Assembly: GCA_020740775.1 (NCBI GenBank)
Contig: JAHEWK010000001.1
Span: forward strand, 3,224,001 to 3,288,000
From: Ilyonectria destructans
Taxonomy: Eukaryota > Ascomycota > Sordariomycetes > Hypocreales > Nectriaceae
Direction: 5' to 3'
DNA length: 64,000 bases
This document shows, in pieces, positions 37,552-48,259 of the stretch. The position numbers were made by a program, and so were the translations under genes. Position 1 is the stretch's first letter. Each line of letters starts with the position of its first letter. The notes under the pieces are model-generated. The model searched no databases. It saw nothing but the letters and a program-made list of their open reading frames with translations, and was not told the DNA's origin.

Positions 37552-38759
37552 ATGGCCGCTCCCGAGGTTCACCACCTGTTCCACAACCCGATTGTCGATC
37601 ACTCGTTCTCGGCTGATCAGTCTACCTTGGCCGTTACTCGAGACTCGACCATCGAGCTGTACTCTAAGGTTGGCAATGCCTTCAAGCTAAAGGATGAGCT
37701 CAAGGGCCACGACAAGACTGTCACCAGTGTGGACATTGCTCCCAAGAGCGGCCGCATCGTGACCTGCTCTCAGGGTGCGTTCCGTCCCATCCCGAACCAA
37801 CCCCCTATGCCAACACACAGCTAATGCAACCTCAGATCGTAATGCCCTTGTCTGGGAGCCCTCCCCGACCGGATACAAGCCCACTCTAGTCCTGCTTCGA
37901 ATTAACAGGGCCGCGACTTTCGTCCGCTGGTCGCCTTCCGAGACCAAGTTCGCCGTCGGTTCCGGTGACCGTGTCATCGCCGTCTGCTACTTCGAAGAGG
38001 AGAACGACTGGTGGGTGTCCAAGCACATCAAGAAGCCCATTCGCAGCACCATCACCAGCGTCGCCTGGCACCCCAACTCCGTCCTCCTCGCCGCCGGTTC
38101 CACCGACGCCCACGCTCGAGTCCTCTCCAGCTTCATCAAGGGTGTTGATGCCCGACCCCCCGCCGGCGTCTGGGGCGAGCGACTTCCCTTCAACACTGTT
38201 TGCGGAGAGTTCCTGAACAACTCTGCCGGATGGGTTCACTCCGTCGCTTTCTCCCCGAGCGGTGACAGCCTTGCCTTTGCTGCTCATGACAGCAGCATTA
38301 CTGTTGTCTACCCCACCGGACCTGATCAACCCCCTCGTGCCGTTGTCACCATTTCCACCCAGATGCTTCCCTTCAAGAGCCTGCTGTGGAGCTCTGAAGA
38401 TGAGATCATCGCTGCTGGCTACGATTGCGAGGCTTTCCGATTCCAGGGTAGCGAGGGCGGCTGGCAGCTGACCGGAACGATCGAGTCCAAGGGCGACGCC
38501 GGTCTCGGCGCGCAACGCGAGGAGTCCGCACTGAACATGTTCCGACAGATGGATCTCAAGGGCAAGACCAAGGATGACACCCAGCTCAAGACTGTTCACC
38601 AGAACACCGTCACCATGATTCGTCCGTATGAGACCTCCGGCGACCGCGTCACAAAGTTCAGCTGTAAGTCGAAACACCCAACGAATGACGATTTGAGCGA
38701 GGCTAACAAACGATACAGCAAGCGGCGTCGACGGCAGAGTTGTCATCTGGAACGCTTAG
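37552..38759 (+). CDS. ARC40: Arp2/3 complex subunit 1 (ARPC1, yeast ARC40), WD40 protein
   Basis: Beta-propeller subunit of the Arp2/3 actin-nucleating complex, needed for branched actin and endocytic patches. Exons 37552-37774, 37836-38663 and 38719-38759 give 363 aa, the usual length. The joins restore TCSQDRNALVWE and TKFSSSGVDGRVVIWNA. WD-type repeats run through the whole chain (GHDKTVTSVDIAPKSGRIVTCS, RAATFVRWSPSETKFAVGSGD, ITSVAWHPNSVLLAAGSTD, WVHSVAFSPSGDSLAFAAHD). The family insertion loop with FRQMDLKGK, which contacts actin-related subunits, is present near residue 300. The last exon is only 41 nt. Identification is secure. Confidence 0.95.
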
Positions 38760-39475
38760 ACAAATCTTCCATATAAATTTACAGAAATGGCAAGGCGTTG
38801 CCACGCTGGGTGGTACTGAACCTTGGTTTTGCCCCCAGCCCATAAATTTCTCTCAAATACAAATGTTCTTGACACACCTTTGCCTCCCCCCTCTGATTTT
38901 CAGCGATATCTCTGTACCGTGATGTTGTCGAGGGTCTCTAAACTCCCTGTTAAGAGTAGTGGCGAGGTCTGAAGTTCTATGTACGCCTTATTCGCCGACA
39001 AGGTAATTTTTCCTACCTCGTCGAGAAAAGAGTCAACACACACGACAAGGCAATCTCGGTAACCAAAATCAAAGCCAACATAACAAATAAGGACCCTTTT
39101 TCAATACTTTTCAGAATTTTGATCAGAATTTATCATGGAAAATACAGGATCAACACTCGAGGATTAGTGAGAGCGAGGAAGAAGCGTCTTGGGCAATTCT
39201 CCGTTCACAAGATGTCAGTCCCTAACTTACATTTCTGCTAGATGTGTATGATATTTGCCCCGAGGTCAATAGGGAGTATGTCGAAAAGTCCATAAGAAAC
39301 GTCCAAGCGTATCAAGACAGGATCTCACAAATTGTCAGGTCGTGGCTCAAAGTCGGTAATTTGTTAGTCCCTTAAGGTCAAGATCACAAGGAATACACAG
39401 AGATGTGGTAATTCATATATTTTTCTTGTTTAGTAGTCCATTCGGCCCAAGCTTTCCAGTTGTAATTTAACCTGT
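38760..39475. other. Intergenic region between convergent genes
   Basis: About 700 bp of AT-rich 3' flanking DNA. No gene, RNA or repeat is recognised. Confidence 0.55.
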
Positions 39476-40180
39476 TTAGGGGAGGGCAATGGCCTCAATC
39501 TCAACATCGACGTTCTTGGGGAGGGTCTTGACCGCAACGCAGCTACGGGCGGGCTTGTGGGAGAACCACTGCTCGTACTCGGCGTTCATGGCCTATGACG
39601 AATTTGTCAGTCACGGGTGAGTCCAGATGAGGACCAGCCTTGTCTAGGCGGTGAGTGGAAGGATGAGGAACGTACGGCAAAGTGCTCCATGTCGGACAAG
39701 AAGATGGTGACCTTGACAACCTTGGTCATGGTAGAGCCAGCCTCCTCAATGACGGCCTGGAGGTTCTTGCAGCACTGGCGAGTCTTCTCGCCGATAGTGC
39801 CCTGAATGAACTCACCCTCAGGGGTGAGGGGGATCTGGCCAGAGCAGTAGATGGCGGTAGGGGTCTTGATGGCTTGGGACTGTCAAGGTGGTCAATATCG
39901 CGTGTCCCCAAGGTGAGTGGCGTGTGAGAGGATGATTCCTCCAGGGAGACATACGTAAGGGCCAAGAGCTGAGAGCGTTGTTAGTATCACTGCTACAAAG
40001 ATCAAACACGGGGGAGTACTCACCAGCCGGAGCGTCCTTGGTGAAGATAATGGTCTGATCAGACATGGTGGATTGGGTTCTAACAAGGTGACGTGTGAAC
40101 CTGGGGGCTCGCGAGATCGGAGGGGCAGACCGAAGAGCGGCGGCGACGCGGGGCGCTCTGCGGGCGAGGGGCGCCAACAT
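39476..40180 (-). CDS. RidA/YjgF family imine deaminase with mitochondrial leader (Mmf1/Hmf1-like)
   Basis: Hydrolyses reactive enamines/imines made by PLP enzymes and so protects branched-chain amino-acid metabolism; a trimer in the family. Exons 40180-40024, 39968-39955, 39879-39676 and 39592-39476 give 163 aa. Residues 1-38 ([20 protein letters not shown]...) are rich in Arg and Ala with no acidic residue, as in mitochondrial presequences; the core from Met39 ([13 protein letters not shown]) would be a cytosolic form. The joins restore [42 protein letters not shown] and [25 protein letters not shown] carries the conserved active-site Arg, and the end VEIEAIALP is typical. Exon 2 is a 14-nt microexon. 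The first ATG lies inside the consensus donor sequence GTATGT (40182-40177), see findings. Confidence 0.92.
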
Positions 40181-41731
40181 ACCTGGGAGTAGAGGTGAGA
40201 AGAGGATTCGTTTTGGAGTTTGGGGATTGGGGATTGAGATGTGAGGTGTGAGTCTTGGAGGATGGAGGATACACAAACACACTTTGGGACGATGCGACGG
40301 ATGGGCGGCGACTATATTTGCAGTCCGGGGGTTTGCTCCGCTTGTCTGGGATGCGCGATTGTTAGTGGAAGATGGTAGAAATAGCTCTTTGCTGCATCCC
40401 CCGGACCCTCGGACCGCGCCCTACACGTGTATCGACTGGACCATACATAGTACGACTTACGTTACCGCGCAGCCAGGCAGTCTAGGTCTTTCCGCTGATC
40501 GGCTAACCGCTGATACTGTTGTACTGGGAGACCACCCGATTCTGCTCGGCTGCCCCGCCCGCGCCCTCCGGACACGGCGCGCGAAGAGATCTGAGAGGCG
40601 CGGGGCAACCAAAAAATATGGAGGGGTACAGCTTTGGCTACGCGGGGGACAGTGGACGCGGGTTCCGACGGCCCAGATCTCAAAGGGCGGGCGATTACGT
40701 ACATTTACAATTACATACTCAGATACTTACTGTAGGCAGAAAACTATATCCCAGTCGTGGAACCTCAATGGTCTCTGGGTGTTGTGTTGTGGTAGAGGAG
40801 AGGGCGCGATTTGCTAAGATTCATTGTGGATGCGTTTACTGGTCCTCACCACCCTCCGGCAGCTTATCAACGCCACATCTTGTTGTCGTGAGTCTTGCTA
40901 CAATCTTAGAGTCACCGATAGAACCAAGGGTACACAGCTCTGCACGATATTCCAGAGACAGGCCATCATGGTGCACTCGTGTCGACAACAAGACCTCTCC
41001 CCCACTTCCAATTAGAACGAGCCACTAGCTGTTATCGATAAGCAGCTCTAGACAGCAGCGGTCTGCACCACAGCTGCAGCACATCTCAGGAGATGGCCTC
41101 ACGATGAGGTGAGTGATCCGTCATCGATCCCTCAGCCCTGTCTATCCTACCAGGGGGGTCAACTGGATCGCTGAACCACTGGGTCAGGGGCAAAAGTGGG
41201 AGCCTCTCCGAGAAGCTGGCCCTGGCGCAGCTCGTAGCTCGCCTGCCGTCCCACAAAACTAGGACAATGGCTTCTAATGGTGTCTATGAACCATCGCACT
41301 TATACGGACAGTGGGGTCAGCGCCACATCATCAATCAACACAATCAACCTGATTTGATATTGAAAAATTACCATGATAGGAATCACTCCTAAAATGATGT
41401 CTATTGCTTGGGACTACTTAACGGATAAGGAACTTTTCTGTTGTGCGATGACTTCTCTCTGGTGAGAAACCGTCCCAGTAAAGATGGTGTAGCCGAGAGG
41501 CGTTCCGTGTTTATATTATAGCTTCTCTTGGCAGGAGACTATTGGATCTAGCACCTTCACGACTCCTCGCTAATGAGCCTTTGGGATATTGGGAATGCCT
41601 TAGTGCAAGACAAGACAGCTCATAGTCCCGGAATAATGGGTTTTGATCTTGATCCAATAGCATAAGATAGAGAGGTATCCAGTCCATAAAAATTCAAGCA
41701 CCTTTCGTCCATCTGATTTGCCTCGTCAAAC
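40181..41731. other. Divergent intergenic region
   Basis: About 1.55 kb between the RidA gene and the secreted-protein gene. Frames at 40.2-41.0 kb lack motifs and consist of promoter-like DNA. A TATA-like box lies near the right end. Confidence 0.5.
41685..41693 (+). promoter_or_regulatory. TATA-like box CATAAAAAT upstream of the secreted-protein gene
   Basis: The CATAAAAAT sequence lies about 40 bp before the ATG at 41732. Such a short distance implies a very short leader. Short leaders with TATA boxes are common in regulated fungal secreted-protein genes. Inference from position only. Confidence 0.35.
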
Positions 41732-42358
41732 ATGCAGCTCAACGCCTTCATCGCCCTCGCCGGCCTCGCTATCAATGGCATTTATGCGGCTGGTCCATGT
41801 CATCTGAGCTCTTTTTCGACTTCCATCGCTTCAAGTACCCCGACCACGAGTCCTGAACTACCAACAACATCTACCTCAACCGATATTAGCACCACCACTC
41901 TGAGTACGACGAGCTCCGAGGAATCAACAAGCACTATTACCTCAACCGATATCAGCACCACCACTCTCAGTACGACGAGCTCCGGGGAATCAACAAGCAC
42001 TACTACCTCAACATCGACGACTTCTGCACCGGAGACTATTTACACCGGCGGGTTTGCCACTTTCTTCTACCAGAATGGCAACTACGGTAGTTGCGGCAAC
42101 TTTCACGCAGATCGCGACTTCATTGCTGCACTCAGCTACTCGTTTGGTCCGGCGTTATCCGATGTACTCAACGGAAAGTACTGCGGTCGATCCGTGCGTA
42201 TTACCAATTCCGACAATGGTCATTCTGTGGACGCTATTATCGCCGACACTTGTCCAACCTGTTCCAACGCTAATTCGTTGGACCTGTCACTTGGTGCTTT
42301 CGATGCTCTTGGCTCTGAGGACGAAGGACAGCTCCCGATAGTGTGGAAGTTTATCTAA
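41732..42358 (+). CDS. Secreted RlpA-like double-psi beta-barrel protein with Ser/Thr-rich repeats
   Basis: Single-exon gene of 208 aa. Residues 1 to about 20 (MQLNAFIALAGLAINGIYAAG) are a signal peptide. Residues 30-102 are almost only Ser, Thr, Glu and Pro and hold two copies of a 22-residue repeat, a likely O-glycosylated stalk. Residues 103-208 form a double-psi beta-barrel domain of the RlpA/barwin/expansin type: GGFATFFYQNGNYGSCG, YCGRSVRITN, and DTCPTC...LDLSLGAFDAL, matching the family pattern DxCxxC...DLS..AF. It lacks an expansin carbohydrate-binding domain. Homologues in fungi include secreted proteins that bind cell-wall polymers or inhibit host proteases; which applies here cannot be told. 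Codon bias is weaker than in the housekeeping neighbours, which fits an accessory gene. Confidence 0.88.
   Translation: MQLNAFIALAGLAINGIYAAGPCHLSSFSTSIASSTPTTSPELPTTSTSTDISTTTLSTTSSEESTSTITSTDISTTTLSTTSSGESTSTTTSTSTTSAPETIYTGGFATFFYQNGNYGSCGNFHADRDFIAALSYSFGPALSDVLNGKYCGRSVRITNSDNGHSVDAIIADTCPTCSNANSLDLSLGAFDALGSEDEGQLPIVWKFI
41873..42011 (+). repeat. 66-bp tandem repeat (two full copies and a start of a third)
   Basis: Units begin at 41873, 41939 and 42005 with ACCTCAACC or ACCTCAACA. They encode the TSTDISTTTLSTTSS stalk of the secreted protein. Copies 1 and 2 differ at only a few positions, so copy number may vary. Confidence 0.9.
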
Positions 42359-43819
42359 ACAATGTACATGAATATTGGATTGCTGCATGTGTCAAGGAGG
42401 TTTGGGGTTTTTTGGGAAAGATGATGCTGCACATTGGGAAAATTGAATCCTCATAAGTATTTTGTAATTGTTATTGCGATAAATCACGATTTAGACACGT
42501 GGTTGTCGAACCAATTATGACGTGGTATCTCAAGCGTAGTCGAGGCTATAGGGTGAGTCTTGTGAGCCGTGGCTTCTGAAGCTGATTTATCAGTGATATA
42601 GCGGTAGACCGAGTCACGATGTTGATAGATCATCCCTATCTCTAAGTTTGCATCTGGTCGAAGCATGTTTCTCGAAGATGAAAGCTACCCATCCCTTCAT
42701 ATAAATCCAATACAGCTGACGCGAGCATATTCATGGGGGTTGGCCAGCTTGTCGGCATCTCTGGTAAGCGTTGAGCCAGCAGCACTACAAAGTTGTGGTA
42801 GGGCAGCCTGAACCGTCTAGTAACTGGTTGGCTGTGAGCAAAACCTAGCTACCGACAGTTCAAGGACTCAAATAGTTGTTCTATCTACGGGATGTGCCAA
42901 TATGTCAATGCGAAACGATTGTGCTGCAACTACTACGAAGTACTGTGAGTGCGACACCCAATCCTCATACACGGACACGTGCATCACCATTGTACCTATG
43001 TAAGCCACGGCTGGCCGAGGTCACCCGCATCCGCCATGTCGCGCGATTGACCAGAGTGCGTAACACTGTAACAGAGGACTGCAAACCAACCAAGCCATTT
43101 TCCTTGCCAACCCACTGTCGTAGTCCCCGTTGTTAGCCCCTCAATAGCTCAGCTCCAGCTCCTATTCCGTCCCCTGTTAGCCTGATCCCTCCACTGGAAA
43201 TCACGGCCTGGAGCAGGAGGAGGAGAGTGGCCCAGAAAATTGCTAGTGGCGAAGAAAGTGCCAAGTGGCCAGAAAGGACAGAAAAAGTGGCGCCAGACCC
43301 TTCGTTGGGGCCCCCCTGCATCTAAGTTCAGCTGGGAGACTGGAAGCTGGCAAGTTGTCCTCGACAGCTCAGACGCGAACGAATCCTTTGCTTCTGCAGA
43401 CGGAGAGAGGCTCCTATCACCTCTTTTTCTCTTCTTCTTTCTCTCTTCCTTCCCTCCTCAGCTCTCAGGCAGGCTTGCCATTGCACCTTGCCTCTTATTC
43501 TTCCTCTTTCTCTCCATTCTTTCATTGCCCCTTCTTCTTGTTCACCTTTTTCTCCCTTTCCCCCTCCCCTGGCCATCTGGCCGTAATCGTTTCCGCGAGG
43601 CGAGGTGAGTTGGCTAGAAGTCTCAGAAGTTCCCATCCCTTTTCTGGCTCTCGGCGTGTGAGACCCGGCTGTCCCAATCAGGACGCGTCAGCTCCCTTTC
43701 TGCAACGCCGCCGACAGCTCTGTCGCTACCACTATTGCTACCAGGGAACACGCCTGGCTAACCATCATCCTGCTACACCACAGACACCAATTCGTGCCTC
43801 TCCTCATTCGAATCCCACC
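42359..43819. other. Intergenic region and pyrimidine-rich PMT4 leader
   Basis: About 1.46 kb. From about 43.4 to 43.8 kb the plus strand is strongly pyrimidine-rich (TCTTTCTCTTC), typical of a leader. The PMT4 frame is open upstream to 43265, but the translated stretch is low-complexity Ser/Phe/Leu/Pro with no family resemblance. No other gene is supported. Confidence 0.55.
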
Positions 43820-46257
43820 ATGGCTCGCCCTTCCACGCCGCAGGGCAGCCTGCGACAGCGGAACCCGCCTTCCAAGAAGGCCGAGGCTGCTGTCTTCGCC
43901 CCCGAAGACGAACTCGATAAGCTCGCAAAGGCTGGCGCCCAGAGGGCCGATGCTCAGTACGATGGCGACTACAAGATTGGCTTCTTTTTCATCACCGTCC
44001 TGGCCTTCATCACCCGCTTCTGGGGCATCAGCCACCCCAACGAGGTCGTCTTTGACGAGGTTCACTTTGGAAAGGTATGCGACTTCTGCCGCCCTGCCCC
44101 TGCTTAACCTCCATCGCCAATGCTGACACCTTGCGCTCGCAGTTCGCCTCCTACTACCTCGAGCGAACCTACTTCTTCGATGTCCATCCCCCCTTCGGCA
44201 AGCTCCTCTTCGCCTTCATGGGCTGGCTGGTCGGCTACGATGGCAACTTCCACTTTGAGAACATTGGCGACTCTTACATCGCCAACAAGGTCCCCTACGT
44301 CGCTTACCGCGCCCTGCCCGCCATCCTCGGCGCCCTGACTGTCTCCGTCACCTACCTCATCATGTGGGAGTCCGGTTACAGCCTCCCTGCCTGCCTTCTG
44401 GCCGCCTCGTTGATCCTCCTCGACAACGCCCACATTGGCCAGACCCGCCTCATCCTCTTGGATGCCACCCTGGTCCTCGCCATGGCCTGTAGCTTGCTCT
44501 TCTACATCAAGTTCTACAAGCTCCGACATGAGCCCTTCTCCAGGAAGTGGTGGAAGTGGCTCATCCTCACCGGATTCGCCCTGTCCTGTGACATGTCAAC
44601 CAAGTACGTCGGTCTCTTCGCCTTCGTTACCATTGGTTCTGCCGTCATCATCGATCTCTGGGATCTGCTCAACATCAACCGACCGGGTGGTGCCATCGAG
44701 CTCGTCGACTTCGCCAAGCACTTCGCTGCCCGCGCCTTCGGCTTGATCCTCATGCCCTTCCTCTTCTACCTCTTCTGGTTCCAGGTCCACTTTGCCGTCC
44801 TCACCCGCTCCGGTCCCGGCGACGATTTCATGACCCCTGAGTTCCAAGAGACGCTCAGTGACAACGTCATGCTCGCCAACTCCATCGATATCCAGTACTA
44901 CGACAGCATCTCCATCCGCCACAAGGAAACCAAGACCTACCTCCACAGCCACGAGGACAAGTATCCTCTTCGATACGATGATGGCCGTGTCTCCAGCCAG
45001 GGCCAGCAGGTTACCGGATATCCTTACAACGACACCAACAACTACTGGGAAATCCTCCCCGCCAATGACGATAAGAAGACGGGCCGCAACGTTAAGAACC
45101 ACGACCTGGTGCGCCTTCGCCACCTGGGCACTGACAAGATCCTTCTTTCTCACGATGTGGCCTCACCCTACTTCCCCACCAACCAGGAGTTCACCGCCGT
45201 CACCCCCGAGGAAGCCTATGGCAAGCGCGAGAATGACACTCTCTTCGAGGTCCGAATTGAGCACGGAAAGAAGAACCAGGGTTTCAAGTCCGTCTCTGGC
45301 CATTTCAAGCTCATCCACAATCCTAGCAAGGTGGCTATGTGGACTCACACCAAGGCTCTGCCTGAGTGGGGATACAAGCAGCAGGAGATCAACGGAAACA
45401 AGCAGATTGCGCCCAGCTCCAACATCTGGGTCGTTGAGGACATCCCTTCTCTGACCGTGGACGACGCCCGCCGTCAGAAGCCCGAGCGCAAGGTCAAGCA
45501 ACTGCCCTTCCTGCAGAAGTGGTTTGAGCTCCAGCGAGCCATGTTCTACCACAACAGCAAGTTGACCAGCAGCCACCCCTACTCCAGCCACCCTTACCAG
45601 TGGCCTTTCCTGCTCCGAGGTGTCAGCTTCTGGACCCAGGCCGATACCCGCCAGCAAATCTACTTCCTCGGTAACCCCTTCGGTTGGTGGCTTGCCAGCA
45701 GTCTGCTGGCCGTTTACGCCGGCATTGTTCTGGCCGACCAAGTCTCCCTTCGCCGCGGCATTGATGCCCTGGACCACCGTAAGTAACCAAGGCGCAGTTT
45801 AATTCATACTCAGCGTGCTAACAAGTACACAGGCACTCGTTCCCGACTGTACAACTCCACCGGATTCTTCTTCCTGGCCTGGGCCACTCACTATTTCCCA
45901 TTCTACCTCATGGGACGTCAGCTTTTCTTACATCATTATCTTCCAGCTCATCTCGCGTCCTGTCTGGTTGCCGGTGCTCTCCTCGAATTCATTTTCAACT
46001 CGGAGCCCGTCGACGAAATCGTCGAAAGCCCCAAGGACAAGAAGGCAATTGCCGGCCCCAGACACCACGTCACTGCCCGAGAGCGGTTTGCCGGCCAGAG
46101 CATGCTCAGCGCATGGATTGCTTGCCTCGCTGTCGTTGTCGTCATCATTGCAGGCTGGTACTTCTTCTTGCCCTTGACTTACGGCTACCCTGGTCTCTCT
46201 GTAGACCAGGTCCTCCGACGCAAGTGGCTCGGTTATGACCTGCACTTTGCCAAATAA
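43820..46257 (+). CDS. PMT4: Dolichyl-phosphate-mannose protein O-mannosyltransferase, PMT4 family
   Basis: ER membrane enzyme that moves mannose from Dol-P-Man to Ser/Thr of secretory and membrane proteins (GT39). Exons 43820-44074, 44143-45778 and 45833-46257 give 771 aa, close to other Pmt4 proteins. The joins restore DEVHFGKFASYYLERTYFF and LDHRTRSRLYNSTGFF. Asp79-Glu80 in VVFDEVHFGK form the family catalytic DE motif, followed by FFDVHPPFGKLL. MIR-type segments lie at about 320-510 (HLHSHEDKYP-like, GQQVTGYPYNDTNNYWEI, VRLRHLGTDKILLSHD, INGNK). SGPGDDFMTPEFQETL and the end RKWLGYDLHFAK assign it to PMT4 rather than PMT1 or PMT2. About 11 membrane spans. The start at 43820 has CACCATGG context. 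The GT69 gene follows in the same direction. Confidence 0.95.
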
Positions 46258-46895
46258 ATGGCTACGCAGGTGATGAATCTCATCGACTGAGGGTGTTGTG
46301 AGATGAGGTTCAGGTTGAAATTGTAGGAACATTTGAAGCACAACGGGATGTTATTCACGGGCTGAATGGTGGACTTATAGACCCAAGAAGATACTTGGCG
46401 GCCACTGGGTAAACCGGGGAAAGTCCCGAGGAAATGTACCATAGCTAAAGAAGCAGAATCTCTCATCGCCATGGTTTCGGGAGAAAAGTAAGATGTACGG
46501 GGTGGAGGAGGTGTGGATGAATTCTTTACTTGATTGTCCTCTGAAGTCTTGAGGTTGTGTCAATGCGCGTGAGCCAGAGCAAAATTAGCTCAGGTAAGGT
46601 ACCGGGGCATGTGGCGGGTGTGGCACAAACTCTGGATGAGCCACACCTCCTTTGTCGTGGCCATGATGAGCTCCGTAAGTATTGGTAGGTGCTCGCGGTC
46701 CACCATCATCATCATCGAGGCTGAGCTCCCTCGCCATTAGGTGTCATGGTTGTGTTTACGACGCGTCTTCCACCAGCATAGGATTTTTGCCCAATTCCGC
46801 ATTTGTGCTGTGCTGTGCTGTACGACGCCGACAAGAGCCTCTATGATGCGGCATCGCTGTCCCAGGGTACACCTATCCATATCCCGAAAGGAACC
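46258..46895. other. Intergenic region between tandem genes
   Basis: About 640 bp holding the PMT4 3' end and the promoter of the GT69 gene. A short CATCATCATCATCG run lies near 46.70 kb. Nothing else is recognised. Confidence 0.55.
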
Positions 46896-48259
46896 ATGAT
46901 CCTCTCCCAGGCGAACCGCCTCTACATCCGCCGCCTCCTCCGCTCGCGAGCCGTCAAGATCCTCCTCGTGCTCGCCTGTCTTATCAATATCCTCGACATC
47001 CTCCGAATCCACCGCGATATCACCAATGCCGACCGAACGCCTCCGCCGCGGCCCTCGCAGCCCCGCGAGCGCATATATATTGCCAGCATGCACTGGAACA
47101 ACGGCGACGTCTTGAAGCACCACTGGAACGACGCCGTCATCAAGCTTGCTGAGACCTTTGGGCCGGAGAATGTCTTTGTCAGCGTCTACGAGAGCGGCAG
47201 CTGGGACGACACCAAGGAGGCGCTGCGGAAGCTGGATAGCGAGCTCGAGCGCAGGGGCGTGCCACGCCGCATTGAAACATCACTCCAGACACACCATGAC
47301 GAGATTGCGCGGGGCGACCAGGGCGAAGGCTGGGTCAAGACGTCTAGAGGGACGGAGCTGAGGAGGATACCGTACCTGGCCAAGCTGAGGAACAAGACGA
47401 TACGTGACCTGATCGAGCTCCACGAGAAGGGCACTACCTTTGACAAAGTCCTCTTCCTCAACGATGTGATATTCACGGTAAGTTTTGCCCAATTGCCACT
47501 GCTTAGGTGCGGGGATACTCGGTAGCTGACTGCTTTCAATTCGCAAACAGACCGATGATGTCCTGAAGCTCCTTAATACCAATGGCGGCGAGTATGCCGC
47601 CGCCTGCTCGCTCGACTTCTCCAAGCCACCGCTGTACTACGACACTTTTGCGCTGCGGGACACCAAGGGAAATGCTCATGCTACGCCGACTTGGCCATAC
47701 TTCCGATCCAGCGGTTCGAGGAATGCGCTGGTCAAACATATCGACGCCGTGCCTGTCACGAGCTGTTGGAACGGGATAGGTTCGTTCACTACGTCCTCGA
47801 ACTATACACAAGCGAGGAAATGCTAACCGTCAACCAGTCGCGATGCCGGCGGAACCTTTCGTCTCGTCCTCTGCGCTCCGCTTTCGCGGCGTTACAGACT
47901 CTCTTGCGACACACCACCTCGAGGGTTCCGAGTGCTGTCTCATCCACGCCGACAACCCACTGTCCAAGACTCGCGGCGTCTTCCTTAACCCGCGTGTCCG
48001 CGTTGGATATAACTTGCCCGCATACCAGGCTACGCATCCCGCCGACGGCTCAGAGCCTTGGCTCTCAGTGTGGGATATCTTTATCGGGCTGTGGGCCAAC
48101 CGCCTGCGCCGCTGGGTCACCTTCTCGTTTGACAGGTGGGTGGTCAGACGGCGCGTGGGGCGGTGGGAGAAGGAGGGCTTGGGGAATCGCGAGCCCGGCG
48201 AGTTTTGTCTGATCAACGAGATGCAGGTGCTGGTTGACAATGGATGGGCTCATGTATAG
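46896..48259 (+). CDS. GT69 family glycosyltransferase (CAP59/CMT1 alpha-1,3-mannosyltransferase-like)
   Basis: Exons 46896-47477, 47551-47779 and 47838-48259 give 410 aa. It is a type II Golgi-like protein: short basic cytosolic tail, membrane anchor at about 19-36 (AVKILLVLACLINILDIL), then a lumenal catalytic domain. Family blocks: RIYIASMHWNNGDVLKHHWNDAV, NVFVSVYESGSWDDTKEAL, RIPYLAKLRN, KVLFLNDVIFTTDDVLKLL (join 1), YAAACSLDF, TSCWNGIVAMPAEPF (join 2) and HLEGSECCLIHADNP. Cryptococcal CMT1 adds alpha-1,3-mannose and CAP59 is needed for capsule export; the acceptor in this fungus is unknown, with cell-wall or glycolipid mannan as the inference. The chosen ATG is the first in frame. Introns are 73 and 58 nt. 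Confidence 0.92.

Noticed and set aside
43805..43819. TTCGAATCC as a tRNA B-box
   Set aside because: No A-box or cloverleaf around it; it is in the PMT4 leader directly before the ATG.
43820..46257. PMT1 rather than PMT4
   Set aside because: Length of 771 aa, the FASYYLERTYFFDVHPPF block and the C-terminal end match the PMT4 family better.
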